DNA from: JALYUA01 sp038229875
GTDB lineage: Bacteria > Acidobacteriota > Thermoanaerobaculia > UBA5066 > Gp7-AA6
Assembly: GCA_038229875.1 (NCBI GenBank)
Contig: JBBROA010000006.1
Location: 1-58,987 of the forward strand
Length of the DNA stretch: 58,987 nucleotides
Direction: 5' to 3'
This document shows positions 1 through 9,361 of this stretch, piece after piece. The position numbers and the translations under genes are program-made. The notes below the pieces were generated by a model. The model was not told where the DNA came from, ran no database searches, and saw nothing but the letters and a program-made list of their open reading frames with translations. Each line of letters opens with the position of its first letter. Positions within the stretch are counted from its first letter, which is position 1.

Positions 1-318
1 CTCGAGCGGGACCGTTCTCGGCCGCCGCTTGCGCAGGTGGTCGATCGCGGCATTCCCGGCGATGCGGAAGAGCCAGGTGGAAAACTTGTACTCGGGGTTG
101 TAGCGGTCGAGAGCCTGGAAGACCTTGACGAAGATCTCCTGGGAGAGGTCGAGCGCGTCTTCCCTGTTCCCCACCATCCGGGCCACGTGCGACAGCACGC
201 GCGCCTGATACCGCCGCACGAGCACCTCGAAAAGAGGCTCGTCGCCCGCCAGAATGCGCCGCACGATCTCGCCGTCGGCAAGCAATCTCTCTTCCTCGGC
301 GGATCTGGTGTTGTTCAA
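1..318 (-). CDS. ECF-type RNA polymerase sigma factor, partial (C-terminal part lies outside the window)
   Basis: Reading the minus strand from about 318 gives an N-terminal sigma-70 region 2. It includes FEVLVRRYQARVLSHVARMV, then DALDLSQEIFVKVFQALDRY, then FSTWLFRIAGNAAIDHLRKR. These match the region 2.1-2.4 core of RpoE/SigW-like ECF factors, which bind RNA polymerase and recognise the -10 element. The frame runs open to the left edge, so region 4 is missing from view. No ATG precedes the match. A TTG at 316-318 is the most likely start but has no good Shine-Dalgarno sequence. The gene is divergent from gdhA. A linked anti-sigma factor, if any, would lie outside the window. Confidence 0.85.
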   Translation of the reverse strand, partial: MNNTRSAEEERLLADGEIVRRILAGDEPLFEVLVRRYQARVLSHVARMVGNREDALDLSQEIFVKVFQALDRYNPEYKFSTWLFRIAGNAAIDHLRKRRPRTVPLE

Positions 319-350
319 GGCGTTTGGCGGGTCGGCTGGAATCGATGCGC

Positions 351-356
351 TACAAT
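351..356 (+). promoter_or_regulatory. Candidate -10 box (TACAAT) upstream of gdhA
   Basis: TACAAT is a near-consensus -10 hexamer in the gap between the divergent sigma-factor gene and gdhA. No convincing -35 lies 16-18 bp upstream. It would give a leader of about 45 nt that includes the GAGGAGTGAT Shine-Dalgarno sequence at 394-403. Confidence 0.35.
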
Positions 357-408
357 TCCGACCCCATTCTATTGAACGGGAAGGCCGCCCGGCGAGGAGT
401 GATCCGCA

Positions 409-1713
409 GTGGACCCAGCGACGATCGAACCGAAGTTTCCAACGATCGGGTCGTCCCCCCAGGGTGTCGACTCCGCCAACCCTTTCGAGGAGATGATGTC
501 CCGGTTCGACCTGGCCGCCCAGAAGCTCGGGCTCGACCCGGGTCTGTACAAGGTGCTCCGGGAGCCTGTCCGGGAGACCAAAGTCTCGATCCCCATCGCG
601 ATGGACGACGGCCGCATCGAGGTCTTCATCGGGTACCGGGTCCTCCACAACATCGCGAGGGGACCGGGCAAGGGCGGCATCCGCTACGACAAGAACGTGA
701 ATTTAGACGAAGTCCGGGCGCTCGCGGCCTGGATGACCTGGAAGTGCGCGGTGGTCAACATCCCGTTCGGAGGGGCCAAGGGCGGCGTGATCTGCGACCC
801 CGGCAGCCTCTCCCGCGCGGAGCTCGAGAAGATCACGCGCCGCTACACGGCGGAGTTGATGGACCAGTTCGGGCCCGAGAAGGACGTTCCGGCCCCGGAC
901 ATGGGAACGAACCCGCAGATGATGGCTTGGATCATGGACACGTACTCCATGCACGCGCGCCACACCGTCACCTCGGTCGTCACGGGAAAACCGCTCTCCC
1001 TCGGGGGGTCCCGGGGGCGGGTCGAGGCCACCGGCCGCGGCCTGATGCTCATCTGCCGGGAGGCGGCGCCGCTGCGGGGCCTGACGCTCGCGGGAAGCCG
1101 CATCGTCGTTCAGGGATTCGGCAACGTCGGGTCGATCGCCGCGCGCATGTGCCACGAGGCGGGCGCCCGGATCGTCGCCGTCTCGGACATCTCGGGCGGG
1201 ATCGTCAACGAAGCGGGGCTCGACATGCCCGCTCTCGTCGCGCACTACGAAAAGGCGCGCAGCTTCGACGGATTTCCGGGGACGACGCCGATCTCCAATG
1301 CCGATCTCCTGGAGCTCGACACGGACATCCTGATTCCCGCCGCAAACGAGAACCAGATCCGAGGCAAGAACGCCGTCAACATCAAGGCGAAGATCATCGT
1401 CGAGGGCGCCAACGGGCCCACGACACAGAGGGCCGACGAGATCTTGAACCGCAACGGCATCCTCGTGGTCCCCGACATCCTCGCCAACGCGGGGGGCGTG
1501 ACGGTGTCGTACTTCGAGTGGGTCCAGGACCGCGCGGGCTTCTTCTGGCGCGAGAGCGAGGTCAACGAGCGGCTCGAGGACATCATGGTGCAGTCATTCC
1601 GGGACGTCGCTTCGATGGCCGAAAAGTACGACGTGAGCTTCCGGATCGCGGCCTACATGCTCGGGATCTCGCGGGTTGCCCACGACACGATGGTGCGCGG
1701 GCTCTACGCCTAG
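409..1713 (+). CDS. gdhA: Glu/Leu/Phe/Val dehydrogenase (glutamate dehydrogenase family)
   Basis: A 434-aa cytoplasmic enzyme that interconverts glutamate with 2-oxoglutarate and ammonia using NAD(P). The substrate-binding motifs GPGKGGIRY (about residues 85-93) and PFGGAKGGV (about 119-127, with the catalytic-region lysine) are intact. So are APDMGTN (about 162) and the Rossmann turn GFGNVG (about 236). Length is normal for the hexameric class. The start is GTG at 409, chosen because GAGGAGTGAT lies just upstream; a later ATG at 493 would remove conserved N-terminal residues. It is a single gene, divergent from the sigma factor and convergent with the DUF721 gene. Sequence alone cannot separate glutamate from leucine or phenylalanine specificity, but motif spacing favours glutamate. 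Confidence 0.93.
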   Translation: MDPATIEPKFPTIGSSPQGVDSANPFEEMMSRFDLAAQKLGLDPGLYKVLREPVRETKVSIPIAMDDGRIEVFIGYRVLHNIARGPGKGGIRYDKNVNLDEVRALAAWMTWKCAVVNIPFGGAKGGVICDPGSLSRAELEKITRRYTAELMDQFGPEKDVPAPDMGTNPQMMAWIMDTYSMHARHTVTSVVTGKPLSLGGSRGRVEATGRGLMLICREAAPLRGLTLAGSRIVVQGFGNVGSIAARMCHEAGARIVAVSDISGGIVNEAGLDMPALVAHYEKARSFDGFPGTTPISNADLLELDTDILIPAANENQIRGKNAVNIKAKIIVEGANGPTTQRADEILNRNGILVVPDILANAGGVTVSYFEWVQDRAGFFWRESEVNERLEDIMVQSFRDVASMAEKYDVSFRIAAYMLGISRVAHDTMVRGLYA

Positions 1714-1746
1714 CGCCGCGAGGAACGGTTCCGCCTTCGGCCTCCC

Positions 1747-1775
1747 GCTGACGGCTGACGGCTGACGACTGACAG
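1747..1775. repeat. Heptad tandem repeat (GCTGACG units)
   Basis: Two exact GCTGACG units are followed by degenerate ones (GCTGAC, GACTGAC, AGCTAC). The array runs up to the stop codon of the minus-strand DUF721 gene and fills the convergent gap after gdhA. It is one of several 7-bp-period arrays at gene ends in this window. Confidence 0.7.
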
Positions 1776-2102
1776 CTACGGCTTCAGCGTGATCTTCGGC
1801 TTCAGCTCCGGCATCTCTTCCGCCAGGCGGCGTTCCAGCTCCGGGATGGTCGCCTCCACCGGTTTCTTCCAGCTCGGGTCGAGCAGCGAGATCGTCAGGC
1901 GCCGGCCCGAGAGGCCCGTCGGCTGGATCTTGCGCGCCAGGGGCTCTCCGACGATGCGGCCCCAGCGCGAGCGCAGCCACAGGAGCGCCGTGTCGCCCTT
2001 GTTCATGCGGCGCAGGAGGCCGTCGGCGACGGTGTCCAGCCGGATAAACGTGTCGGTCGTCGTCCGCTTCCGGACGAGCGTGTCGGTCGGAGTTTTCTTC
2101 AC
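1776..2102 (-). CDS. DUF721 / DciA-like protein
   Basis: A 108-aa protein with the DUF721 pattern: an N-terminal helical part (VADGLLRRM), then WGRIVGEPLARKIQPTGLSG and the core RLTISLLDPSW. DciA, the best-known DUF721 protein, loads the replicative helicase in bacteria that lack DnaC; many DUF721 proteins are uncharacterised. Its ATG overlaps the stop of the upstream dehydrogenase by 4 bp (ATGA), so translation is probably coupled. It is the last gene of the minus-strand run. Family assignment is firm; the helicase-loading role is inferred. Confidence 0.75.
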   Translation of the reverse strand: MKKTPTDTLVRKRTTTDTFIRLDTVADGLLRRMNKGDTALLWLRSRWGRIVGEPLARKIQPTGLSGRRLTISLLDPSWKKPVEATIPELERRLAEEMPELKPKITLKP

Positions 2103-3085
2103 GATTCCTCCCGGATCCTCTCGCGCGCCGAGCCCTGCCCGCCGACCGGCCGCAACGGCTTTTCGCCTGAGAGCACGCGGCGGACGTCTTCGACCACCAT
2201 CCGGGCCATCTCCCGGCGCGTCTCGATCGTTGCGCTGCCGGCGTGGGGCATCAGCACGACCCGGTTGTCGTCCACCAGTGCCGGCGTGATTCCGGGTTCG
2301 TTCTCGTAGACGTCGAGTCCGGCTCCCGCGAGGCGGCCTTCATCGAGCGCGCGGGTGAGCGCGGTTTCGTCGACGAGCGCTCCGCGCGCCGTGTTTAAGA
2401 GAAACGCACCCGGCTTCATGCGCGCGAAGGTCTCGCGTGTGAAGAGACGGCGGGTCTCGTCGGACAGCGGCAGGTGCAGCGAGACGACATCGGAGCGCCG
2501 GAGCAGCTCGTCGAACGAGACACGCGGAGGATCGTCCGGGTCTCCCTCGTCGCGAGGGGAACGCCCGAAGGCGATCACCGTCATCCCGAACGCCTTGGCC
2601 CTCCTGGCGACGGCCCGGCCGATCCGGCCCGGTCCGGCGATACCGAGGACTTTGTTTTTGAGATCGGTCCCCAGAAGCAGGTCGGGCCTCCATCCGGCAT
2701 AGCCGCCGGCGCGGACGAGACGGTCCCCCTCGAGCACCCGCCGCGCGAGCGTCAGGAGGAGCGCCATGGTCAGGTCCGCCGTGGCGTCCGTCAGGACGTT
2801 CGGCGTGTTCGTGATGACGACCCCCCGGGATGCCGCCGCCGCGCGGTCGATGTTGTCGATGCCGACCGCGTACTGCGCGACGATCTTCAGCTTCTTCGCA
2901 TTCTTGAATACAGCTTCCGTGACGGGATCGGACACGATCGAGATCAGAGCGTCCACGTCCGCCGCTTCCGTCGCGAGCTCGAGCTCGGTCGGCGCGTAGC
3001 CCATCACGCGGACCTCAAACTCAGGAGCGAGCGTCGAAAGCGACGGCTCCGGGAGCTCCCGCGTCGAAAGGACGACCGGTCTCAT
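2099..3085 (-). CDS. D-isomer-specific 2-hydroxyacid dehydrogenase (glyoxylate/D-glycerate type)
   Basis: A 328-aa NAD(P)-dependent oxidoreductase acting on 2-hydroxy/2-oxo acids. It has the usual catalytic domain, the nucleotide motif GPGRIG at about 151-156, and the active-site Arg (TARGALVDE), Glu (YENEP) and His (MPHAGSAT) in order. Length and the final motif fit glyoxylate/hydroxypyruvate reductases rather than the longer SerA with ACT domains. It overlaps by 4 bp with both the small membrane-protein gene upstream and the DUF721 gene downstream, a tightly coupled trio. Substrate is not certain. Confidence 0.88.
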   Translation of the reverse strand: MRPVVLSTRELPEPSLSTLAPEFEVRVMGYAPTELELATEAADVDALISIVSDPVTEAVFKNAKKLKIVAQYAVGIDNIDRAAAASRGVVITNTPNVLTDATADLTMALLLTLARRVLEGDRLVRAGGYAGWRPDLLLGTDLKNKVLGIAGPGRIGRAVARRAKAFGMTVIAFGRSPRDEGDPDDPPRVSFDELLRRSDVVSLHLPLSDETRRLFTRETFARMKPGAFLLNTARGALVDETALTRALDEGRLAGAGLDVYENEPGITPALVDDNRVVLMPHAGSATIETRREMARMVVEDVRRVLSGEKPLRPVGGQGSARERIREES

Positions 3086-3252
3086 TTCCCGCTGCCCCGT
3101 ATTTGAAGGTACCGTCCCGTGAAAAAAATTGCGGCGCCGACGCCGAGGAGCGCGAGCTCGCCGCGAACGTTTCCACCGAGCACGCCCGTGAAAAACCCGA
3201 AGCCCGTCACGAGAAGGCCCAGGAACTGAAGAGCGCGCGCGGCGGGGTACAT
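3082..3252 (-). CDS. Small two-helix membrane protein (56 aa)
   Basis: An ATG at 3252 opens a 56-aa frame ending in a TGA that overlaps the ATG of the 2-hydroxyacid dehydrogenase (ATGA). The product has two hydrophobic stretches, LQFLGLLVTGFGFFTGVLGG and ELALLGVGAAIFFTG, joined by a short charged turn (NVRGE). The tail is short and basic. Position, coupling and composition support a real gene that length cut-offs would miss. I do not recognise a named family. A role near the membrane together with the upstream lipoprotein is only a guess. Confidence 0.7.
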   Translation of the reverse strand: MYPAARALQFLGLLVTGFGFFTGVLGGNVRGELALLGVGAAIFFTGRYLQIRGSGK

Positions 3253-3277
3253 CGGCAAGTGTCAGCGCCCGGCGCCG

Positions 3278-5356
3278 TCACCGAGCGGCGCCCGAAACGG
3301 ACACGAAGACGCGGACGATCCGCTCCCCCTGCCCGATCCGCTCGAGCGCCGACTGGCCCTCGGTCACTTGCCCGAACACGGTGTACAGCCCGTCCAGGTG
3401 AGGCTGAGGGGAGTGAGTCACGAACCACTGGCTGCCGCCCGTGTCGGGGCCAGACAGCGCCATGCCGACCGCTCCGCGGCGGTAGTCCAGGGGGTTGATC
3501 TCGTCCCGGATCTCGTAGCCCGGGCCGCCGTTGCCGGTCCCCGTGGGGTCGCCGTCCTGCAGCACGAAGTTGGGGACCACTCGGTGGATGCGCACCCCGT
3601 CGAAATAGTGTTTCTCGGCGAGGGTCACGAAATTCATGACGGTCAAGGGGGCGACGGAGCCCTCGAGGCGCATCGTGAAGGACCCCGCGGCCGTCTCGAC
3701 CCGGGCCTGCCAGGGCTGGCGGGCGCGCTCGGCGAGCGCAGCGTAGTCGGCGCGCGTGCGGCCCGTCACGTATTCCGGCGCGGGCAGATCCGCGCGGGAG
3801 CGGCCGAACGACGCGACGAGCGCGCGCCGGGCGAGCCGCGCCGGAAGAGGCTTGCCGCCGCGGTAAATCGATTCGACGAGCGAAGCGGCGCCCCGTTCCT
3901 TCGCGAGCTTCACGCACGCGCCGATGACGGAGGACGCCACGTCGGGGGATGCGTCGGCCGACGCCTTCTCGACCGCTTCCGCCAGGAGCGGGAGGAGCGC
4001 CGCGTCTTCGAGGAGAGCGACGGCATCGACCGCGGCGGATCGCACCCCGGAGTCCGCGTCGGTCAGCGCGGAATTCACGACCGCGCGGTTCGCCCGCACC
4101 GCTTCCGCGGTCTTCAGCGAAGAGAGATTCGCGACCCGAACCGCGACTTCCCGGTCGGAGGAGAGCCGCTCGTGCCATGCGCGCGCCTCCGCAGCGGGAA
4201 GGGCCCCGGCCGCCTCCGCCGCGGTCGCGCGAAGAAATGGGTCGGGCGACGCCGCGGCAGATTCGAGCGCGGCCGCCGCACCGCCCTGCAGGGCCGTGGT
4301 CAGCGAAAGGAGGGCCACGTGGCGCCGGCGCCCTTCGCCGGAGAGCGCCAGCGACCAGAGGCGGCGCGAGGCTTCCCGGTCGGTCGCCGCGAAATGGCGC
4401 AGCAGCGCGATCGCCGCGACAGCGACGTTCGGATTCGCGTCGCCCGCGAGAACGAGGACTCGCGCACGCCGTTCCTGGGAGAGTCCCGGCCCGGGCGCCT
4501 TGTCCAGGATGGCTCCGAGTGCGAGGAGCGCGTTGATCACGACCGGGGTCCGCTTGTCGAGGGCCGCGGCGAGCGGCTCGACGGATTCCGGACGGGCGAG
4601 CACTCCGAGCCCGCGCGCCGCCGCCGCGGCCGTGTCGCCCTCGTCGCCGAGAGCAGAGGCTAAGACACGGAGCGAACCGGGTTGAGGCTTCCTCGAGAGC
4701 GCGTACAGGGCCGCCGCGCGCACGCGGGCCTCGGAATCGGCGGCGTAGGGGAGCAGGGCCGCCTCGCTGGCGGCGTTCGAGTATCGCCAGAGCGAGCGAA
4801 GTAGCGCCTCCCGCAGGTCGGTCGAGGCGGCGGAAGGGAGCGCGCCGATCAGCGCCGCTTCACCGTCGGGCCGCGCCGCGAATCCGATCGCCCGCGCTGC
4901 CGCCGCAGCGACGCGGGGCTCGGTGTCGGCCAGGAGGGGGCGGAGATCCGCGGCAGCCGACTCCGGCAGATACCCGGAGGCGAAAGCCGCCGCGGCGCGG
5001 ACATCGGCTTCGGGGTCCGCGAGGAGCGTGCGGAGGATCGGCTCGCCCCGTTCGTCCGCGATCCGTCCGAGGGCCAGGGCCGCGCGGGCGCGGGTCGACG
5101 CCTCGGGGCTTCGCGACGCCGCGAGGAGCGTCGCCTCGTCGAAGGCGCGGCGGTCTTCGAGCTCGAGAAGCGCGGCTTCGGCGTCCCGGCCGGAGAGAGC
5201 GGGCGGCCGCTCCCCGGGAGCGCCCGCCGCCGGCGGCGGCTCGGGGACGGAGGGCGGCGGCCCGGCCGGATGGCTCCGGCACCCGGCCGCGAGCGTGAGA
5301 GCAGGCACCAACAGGAGAAGGGTCCACCGCCGCAGGGTCATCCAACTCCTCTTCAC
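3278..5356 (-). CDS. HEAT-repeat lipoprotein with C-terminal cyclophilin-type peptidyl-prolyl isomerase
   Basis: 692 aa. The N-terminus is a lipoprotein signal (LLLLVPALTLAAGC, lipid-modified Cys at about 26), followed by a Pro/Ala linker. Residues of roughly 55-520 are helical HEAT/PBS-like repeats (for example RARAALALGRIADE and VRAAALYALSRKPQ). The last 150 residues are a cyclophilin domain: FVTLAEKHYFDGVRIHRVVP, FVLQDGDPTGTGNGGPGYEI, then GSQWFVTHSPQPHLDGLYTV. Cyclophilins catalyse cis/trans proline isomerisation. Here one would act in the periplasm, tethered by the lipid, with the HEAT array as a likely client-binding scaffold (inference). The gene starts a sub-operon with the small membrane protein 25 bp downstream. 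Confidence 0.88.
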   Translation of the reverse strand: MKRSWMTLRRWTLLLLVPALTLAAGCRSHPAGPPPSVPEPPPAAGAPGERPPALSGRDAEAALLELEDRRAFDEATLLAASRSPEASTRARAALALGRIADERGEPILRTLLADPEADVRAAAAFASGYLPESAAADLRPLLADTEPRVAAAAARAIGFAARPDGEAALIGALPSAASTDLREALLRSLWRYSNAASEAALLPYAADSEARVRAAALYALSRKPQPGSLRVLASALGDEGDTAAAAARGLGVLARPESVEPLAAALDKRTPVVINALLALGAILDKAPGPGLSQERRARVLVLAGDANPNVAVAAIALLRHFAATDREASRRLWSLALSGEGRRRHVALLSLTTALQGGAAAALESAAASPDPFLRATAAEAAGALPAAEARAWHERLSSDREVAVRVANLSSLKTAEAVRANRAVVNSALTDADSGVRSAAVDAVALLEDAALLPLLAEAVEKASADASPDVASSVIGACVKLAKERGAASLVESIYRGGKPLPARLARRALVASFGRSRADLPAPEYVTGRTRADYAALAERARQPWQARVETAAGSFTMRLEGSVAPLTVMNFVTLAEKHYFDGVRIHRVVPNFVLQDGDPTGTGNGGPGYEIRDEINPLDYRRGAVGMALSGPDTGGSQWFVTHSPQPHLDGLYTVFGQVTEGQSALERIGQGERIVRVFVSVSGAAR

Positions 5357-5391
5357 GTCCGGGTTTGGAGAGCGCGCGCGATTATACGGGG

Positions 5392-5447
5392 TCGGGAGCC
5401 GAGCGACCGCCGGGGAGCGAGACGGCCGCCGTACTCCGCGGTCAACC
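5392..5447 (-). repeat. Dispersed repeat DR2, copy A
   Basis: A stretch of about 55 bp nearly identical, on the opposite strand, to 32926-32980 and partly to 50479-50514. The shared core is GTTGACCGCGGAGTAC followed by GGCCGTCTCGCTCCC and GGTCGCTCGGCTCCC. It lies in the gap between the HEAT-cyclophilin gene start and the metallophosphoesterase stop. The half-sites CCGCGG flanking AGTA form a small hairpin in copy B. Confidence 0.8.
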
Positions 5448-5505
5448 AGTGACCGGGGATCGAAATCTCGGAAGGCCGTTCCTCACGTCTGGACGTTCAG
5501 CTCCA

Positions 5506-5526
5506 AACGCTCAACGCTGAACGCTC
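5506..5526. repeat. Heptad tandem repeat (AACGCTC/AACGCTG)
   Basis: Three contiguous 7-bp units, AACGCTC, AACGCTG and AACGCTC, end eight bases before the stop codon of the minus-strand metallophosphoesterase gene. With DR2 copy A they make up most of the 177-bp gap, in which I see no gene. Confidence 0.7.
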
Positions 5527-5533
5527 AAATTCT

Positions 5534-6277
5534 TCAAGCCCCCACCAGCAACCGGTCACCCAGCATCGCCGGAAGACCCGCGCGATGGATCTTCTCCCGG
5601 GTCTTCTGGACGTCGTAAGGGACCCGATCGAAATGCACGACTCGCTCGTCCGCGTCGTAGATCGCGTAGGCGGCGGCCGGGTTGCGGTCGCGCGGCTGCC
5701 CGATAGATCCCGGGTTGATCAGGTAGCGGCGGTCCTTCTCGAGCTTCCAGCGGACGCGGTCTCCCCGGATGACGTCCACCTGGATCCCGTGCGGTTCCAG
5801 GGTGAATACCGACGGGATGTGGCTGTGCCCGAAGAAGCAGATCCCGTAGCCGAACTCGCGGAAGTTCATCCACGCGTCGCGGTCCGAGAAGATGTAGGCG
5901 TCTTCGTCGCGCGGTGATCCGTGGCAGATCGCGAACGCTTCCTCGACTTCGAGGGGGCCGAGCGGAAGCGATTCGAGGTACTTGAAATTTCGGGGAGTCA
6001 GCTTCTCCGCCGTCCATCGCGCGGCGGCGAGCGCGATCGGGTTGAACAGCTCGCCGGAATCGAGCCCGCAGACCACCTTGTCGTGGTTCCCCCGGATCGC
6101 GAGTTTTTCCCGACGGATGCGGCGAATCCGGTCCACGACGTGGTTCGGGTTCGCGCCGTAGCCGACGAAATCGCCCAGAATCACGACACGGTCGTACTTC
6201 TTCCGCCGCACCCGGGCCATCACCGCGGCCAGGGCCTCGTCGTTCGAGTGGATGTCGGACAGGATCAGGTATCGCAT
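5534..6277 (-). CDS. Calcineurin-like metallophosphoesterase
   Basis: A 247-aa soluble protein with the full metallophosphoesterase set: DIHSN (residues 8-12), GDFVGYG, GNHD, CHGSP and GHSHIP. These supply the two-metal site. The arrangement resembles the YfcE/serine-threonine phosphatase-like subgroup that hydrolyses phosphodiesters or phosphoproteins. There is no signal peptide, so it is cytoplasmic. It follows the thiE-aroK fusion by 11 bp and is probably co-transcribed with it. The substrate is unknown. Confidence 0.85.
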   Translation of the reverse strand: MRYLILSDIHSNDEALAAVMARVRRKKYDRVVILGDFVGYGANPNHVVDRIRRIRREKLAIRGNHDKVVCGLDSGELFNPIALAAARWTAEKLTPRNFKYLESLPLGPLEVEEAFAICHGSPRDEDAYIFSDRDAWMNFREFGYGICFFGHSHIPSVFTLEPHGIQVDVIRGDRVRWKLEKDRRYLINPGSIGQPRDRNPAAAYAIYDADERVVHFDRVPYDVQKTREKIHRAGLPAMLGDRLLVGA

Positions 6278-6288
6278 GGCCCTCTAAG

Positions 6289-7428
6289 TCAGAACAGTGG
6301 CGACCGAAGCGCATCGAGCGCCAGGAGAATACGGTCCGCGGCTTCCTCGATGGTCTGGTCGCTGAGTGCGACGGGTACGGTCCCCATTCTATAGAAAGGG
6401 TCCCGCGCGGCCGCCAGGTGCGCCGCCTGCTCCGGCCCGGCGAACAACGGGCGGTCGGTCTTGCCCTCCAGTCGTGAGAGCAGAACGGGCATCGAAACGT
6501 CCAGGTACACGGCCCGGCCGAGAGAGGCGATGGCGCGGCGGTTCCGGTCCTGCACGTAGCAGCCGCCCCCGGTCGCGACGACCGCATCGGGAAGGCTCCG
6601 CGTGGCTTCCAGAAAGATCGACTCCCGCTTGCGAAACGCGGCTTCCCCCGCACTCTCGAAGAGCGCCCGGACCGTCAGGCCCGAAGTCCGCTCGACCTCT
6701 TCGTCGAGGTCGACGAACGGCACCCCGAGCCGCTCAGCGACGCGGCGGCCGATCACCGTCTTTCCACTTCCCATGAACCCGACGAGGTACACGCGCCCCG
6801 GACCCACGCGCTGCCGGGCGAGATCGAGGACTCTGCGGGCGTTCTCCTCGTAGCGTCCGCCGGCGGAGAACGCCGCGACCATCGCGGCGGAGTCCGCGCC
6901 CACGTCCAGGACCTCCCGGAGATTCCCGGGGCCGATACCGCCGATCGCGACCAGGGGGCGCGTCTTCCGGCGAGCCACTTCGGCGAGGAGGTCCAGGCCG
7001 CGCGGCTCCCGCGCGCTCTTCGTGCCGCTTTGAAAGACCGGGCCGAACGCGACGTAGTCGGGCGCGGCCAAGGAGAACGCCGCGACTGCCTCGTCGAGGG
7101 TGTGGGTGCTCACCCCGATCGGGACATCGGGACCGAGGATCCGGCGCGCGTCCGCCGCGGGGAGGTCTTCCGTCCCGAGGTGAACCCCCGCGCCGGCGAT
7201 CCGGGCGATGTCCGCGCGATCATTGACGAACAGCAGCGCGCCCTCGCGGCGGGCGAGTGAAACGCACTCGTCGACTTCCGGCAGGAGCTCCGCGTCCGAA
7301 AGGGTCTTCTCGCGCACCTGGATGCAGCGCACGCCGGCAAAGAGCAGCCTTCGCGCGATCTCCGCATGGCCGGGCCCGGACCCGGAGCGGTCCGTGATCG
7401 CGTAAATCGCCGGGACGGCGAAAGGCAT
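6289..7428 (-). CDS. Thiamine-phosphate synthase / shikimate kinase fusion (ThiE-AroK)
   Basis: A single 379-aa frame carries two complete enzymes. Residues 1-208 match ThiE, which joins HMP-diphosphate and HET-phosphate to make thiamine phosphate: YAITDRS, QVREK, VNDRADIA, GVHLGTEDLP, GVSTHT, DYVAFGPVFQSGTK and VAIGGIGPGN. Residues 211-379 match shikimate kinase: Walker A GFMGSGKT (218-224), FVDLDEEVE, FRKRES, ATGGGC, TDRPLF and the late Arg in DPFYRMG. All key residues of both enzymes are present and there is almost no linker. Known families place aroK next to pilQ in many proteobacteria; here it lies in the same run, downstream of pil and acc genes. The two reactions share no substrate, so the fusion is unusual. 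Confidence 0.9.
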   Translation of the reverse strand: MPFAVPAIYAITDRSGSGPGHAEIARRLLFAGVRCIQVREKTLSDAELLPEVDECVSLARREGALLFVNDRADIARIAGAGVHLGTEDLPAADARRILGPDVPIGVSTHTLDEAVAAFSLAAPDYVAFGPVFQSGTKSAREPRGLDLLAEVARRKTRPLVAIGGIGPGNLREVLDVGADSAAMVAAFSAGGRYEENARRVLDLARQRVGPGRVYLVGFMGSGKTVIGRRVAERLGVPFVDLDEEVERTSGLTVRALFESAGEAAFRKRESIFLEATRSLPDAVVATGGGCYVQDRNRRAIASLGRAVYLDVSMPVLLSRLEGKTDRPLFAGPEQAAHLAAARDPFYRMGTVPVALSDQTIEEAADRILLALDALRSPLF

Positions 7429-7469
7429 CGGCGCGGCTTCGCGGCTTCAGCGGAGAGAGAGGTTCCGGG

Positions 7470-8813
<1,344 letters not shown>

Positions 8814-8820
8814 GGGAAAA

Positions 8821-8905
8821 GAGCTGTCAGCCCGTCAGCTCACGGCTGTCAGCCGAGTCTGAGGCGCATCCGTAAGCTGCGAGCTGAGAGCTGAAAGCAG
8901 AAGGC
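8821..8905. repeat. Degenerate heptad repeats between accB and accC
   Basis: The 97-bp accB-accC spacer consists of AGCTGTCAGC/CGTCAGCTC/GGCTGTCAGC units and a second block AGCTGAGAGCTGAAAGC. The period is about 7 bp with drift, similar in sequence to the array at 1747. I see no gene or clear terminator in it. On the transcript it may form small hairpins from the complementary AGCTGAC/GTCAGCT units. Confidence 0.6.
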
Positions 8906-8910
8906 TTCGT

Positions 8911-9360
8911 TCATGCCGCCAGCCGAATGGCGAACAGCTTCTCTCCGTACTCGACCGGCTGGCCGTTCTTAGGAAAAACCTCGAGGATCTCGCCTTCGAC
9001 GTCGGACTCGATCTCGTTCATCAGCTTCATCGACTCGATGATGCAGAGGATCTTTCCCCGCGCCACCTTCTGTCCGACTTCCGCGAACGACTCTGAATCA
9101 GGCGAGGGAGAACGGTAGAACGTCCCCACGATCGGAGACGTGATCACGTGCAGGCGGGGGTCTTCTTCGACCGGCGGCGCGGGCGGGGACGCCTGCGGAG
9201 CCGGGAAGGCGGCCGGCGCTCCGGCGGCGGACCCGCCGTTCGTGGCGGTTCTAATGCCCTCGATGCGGACCCGGAACCCGGCCTGCTCGATCTCGAGCGC
9301 CGCTAAGCCCCTCTCGGAGACGAGGTCGATCAGTTCCCGGATTTCCTTGAAAGAGAGCAC
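8911..9360 (-). CDS. accB: Acetyl-CoA carboxylase biotin carboxyl carrier protein
   Basis: 149 aa. An N-terminal helical segment (FKEIRELIDLVSERGLAALE) is followed by an Ala/Pro-rich linker (about 50-70) and a biotinyl domain. The biotin-attachment Lys lies in ESMKLMNEI (about 111-119), and the preceding SPIVGTFYRSPSP is typical of AccB. It carries the carboxyl group from AccC to the transferase. The start is GTG at 9360, one base after the stop of the Roadblock gene, so it is translationally linked to it. Confidence 0.95.
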   Translation of the reverse strand: MLSFKEIRELIDLVSERGLAALEIEQAGFRVRIEGIRTATNGGSAAGAPAAFPAPQASPPAPPVEEDPRLHVITSPIVGTFYRSPSPDSESFAEVGQKVARGKILCIIESMKLMNEIESDVEGEILEVFPKNGQPVEYGEKLFAIRLAA

Positions 9361-9361
9361 G

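Noticed and set aside
324..1751. Long plus-strand frame overlapping gdhA
   Set aside because: Arg/Pro/Gly-rich shadow of gdhA in another frame; no family motif and low-complexity composition.
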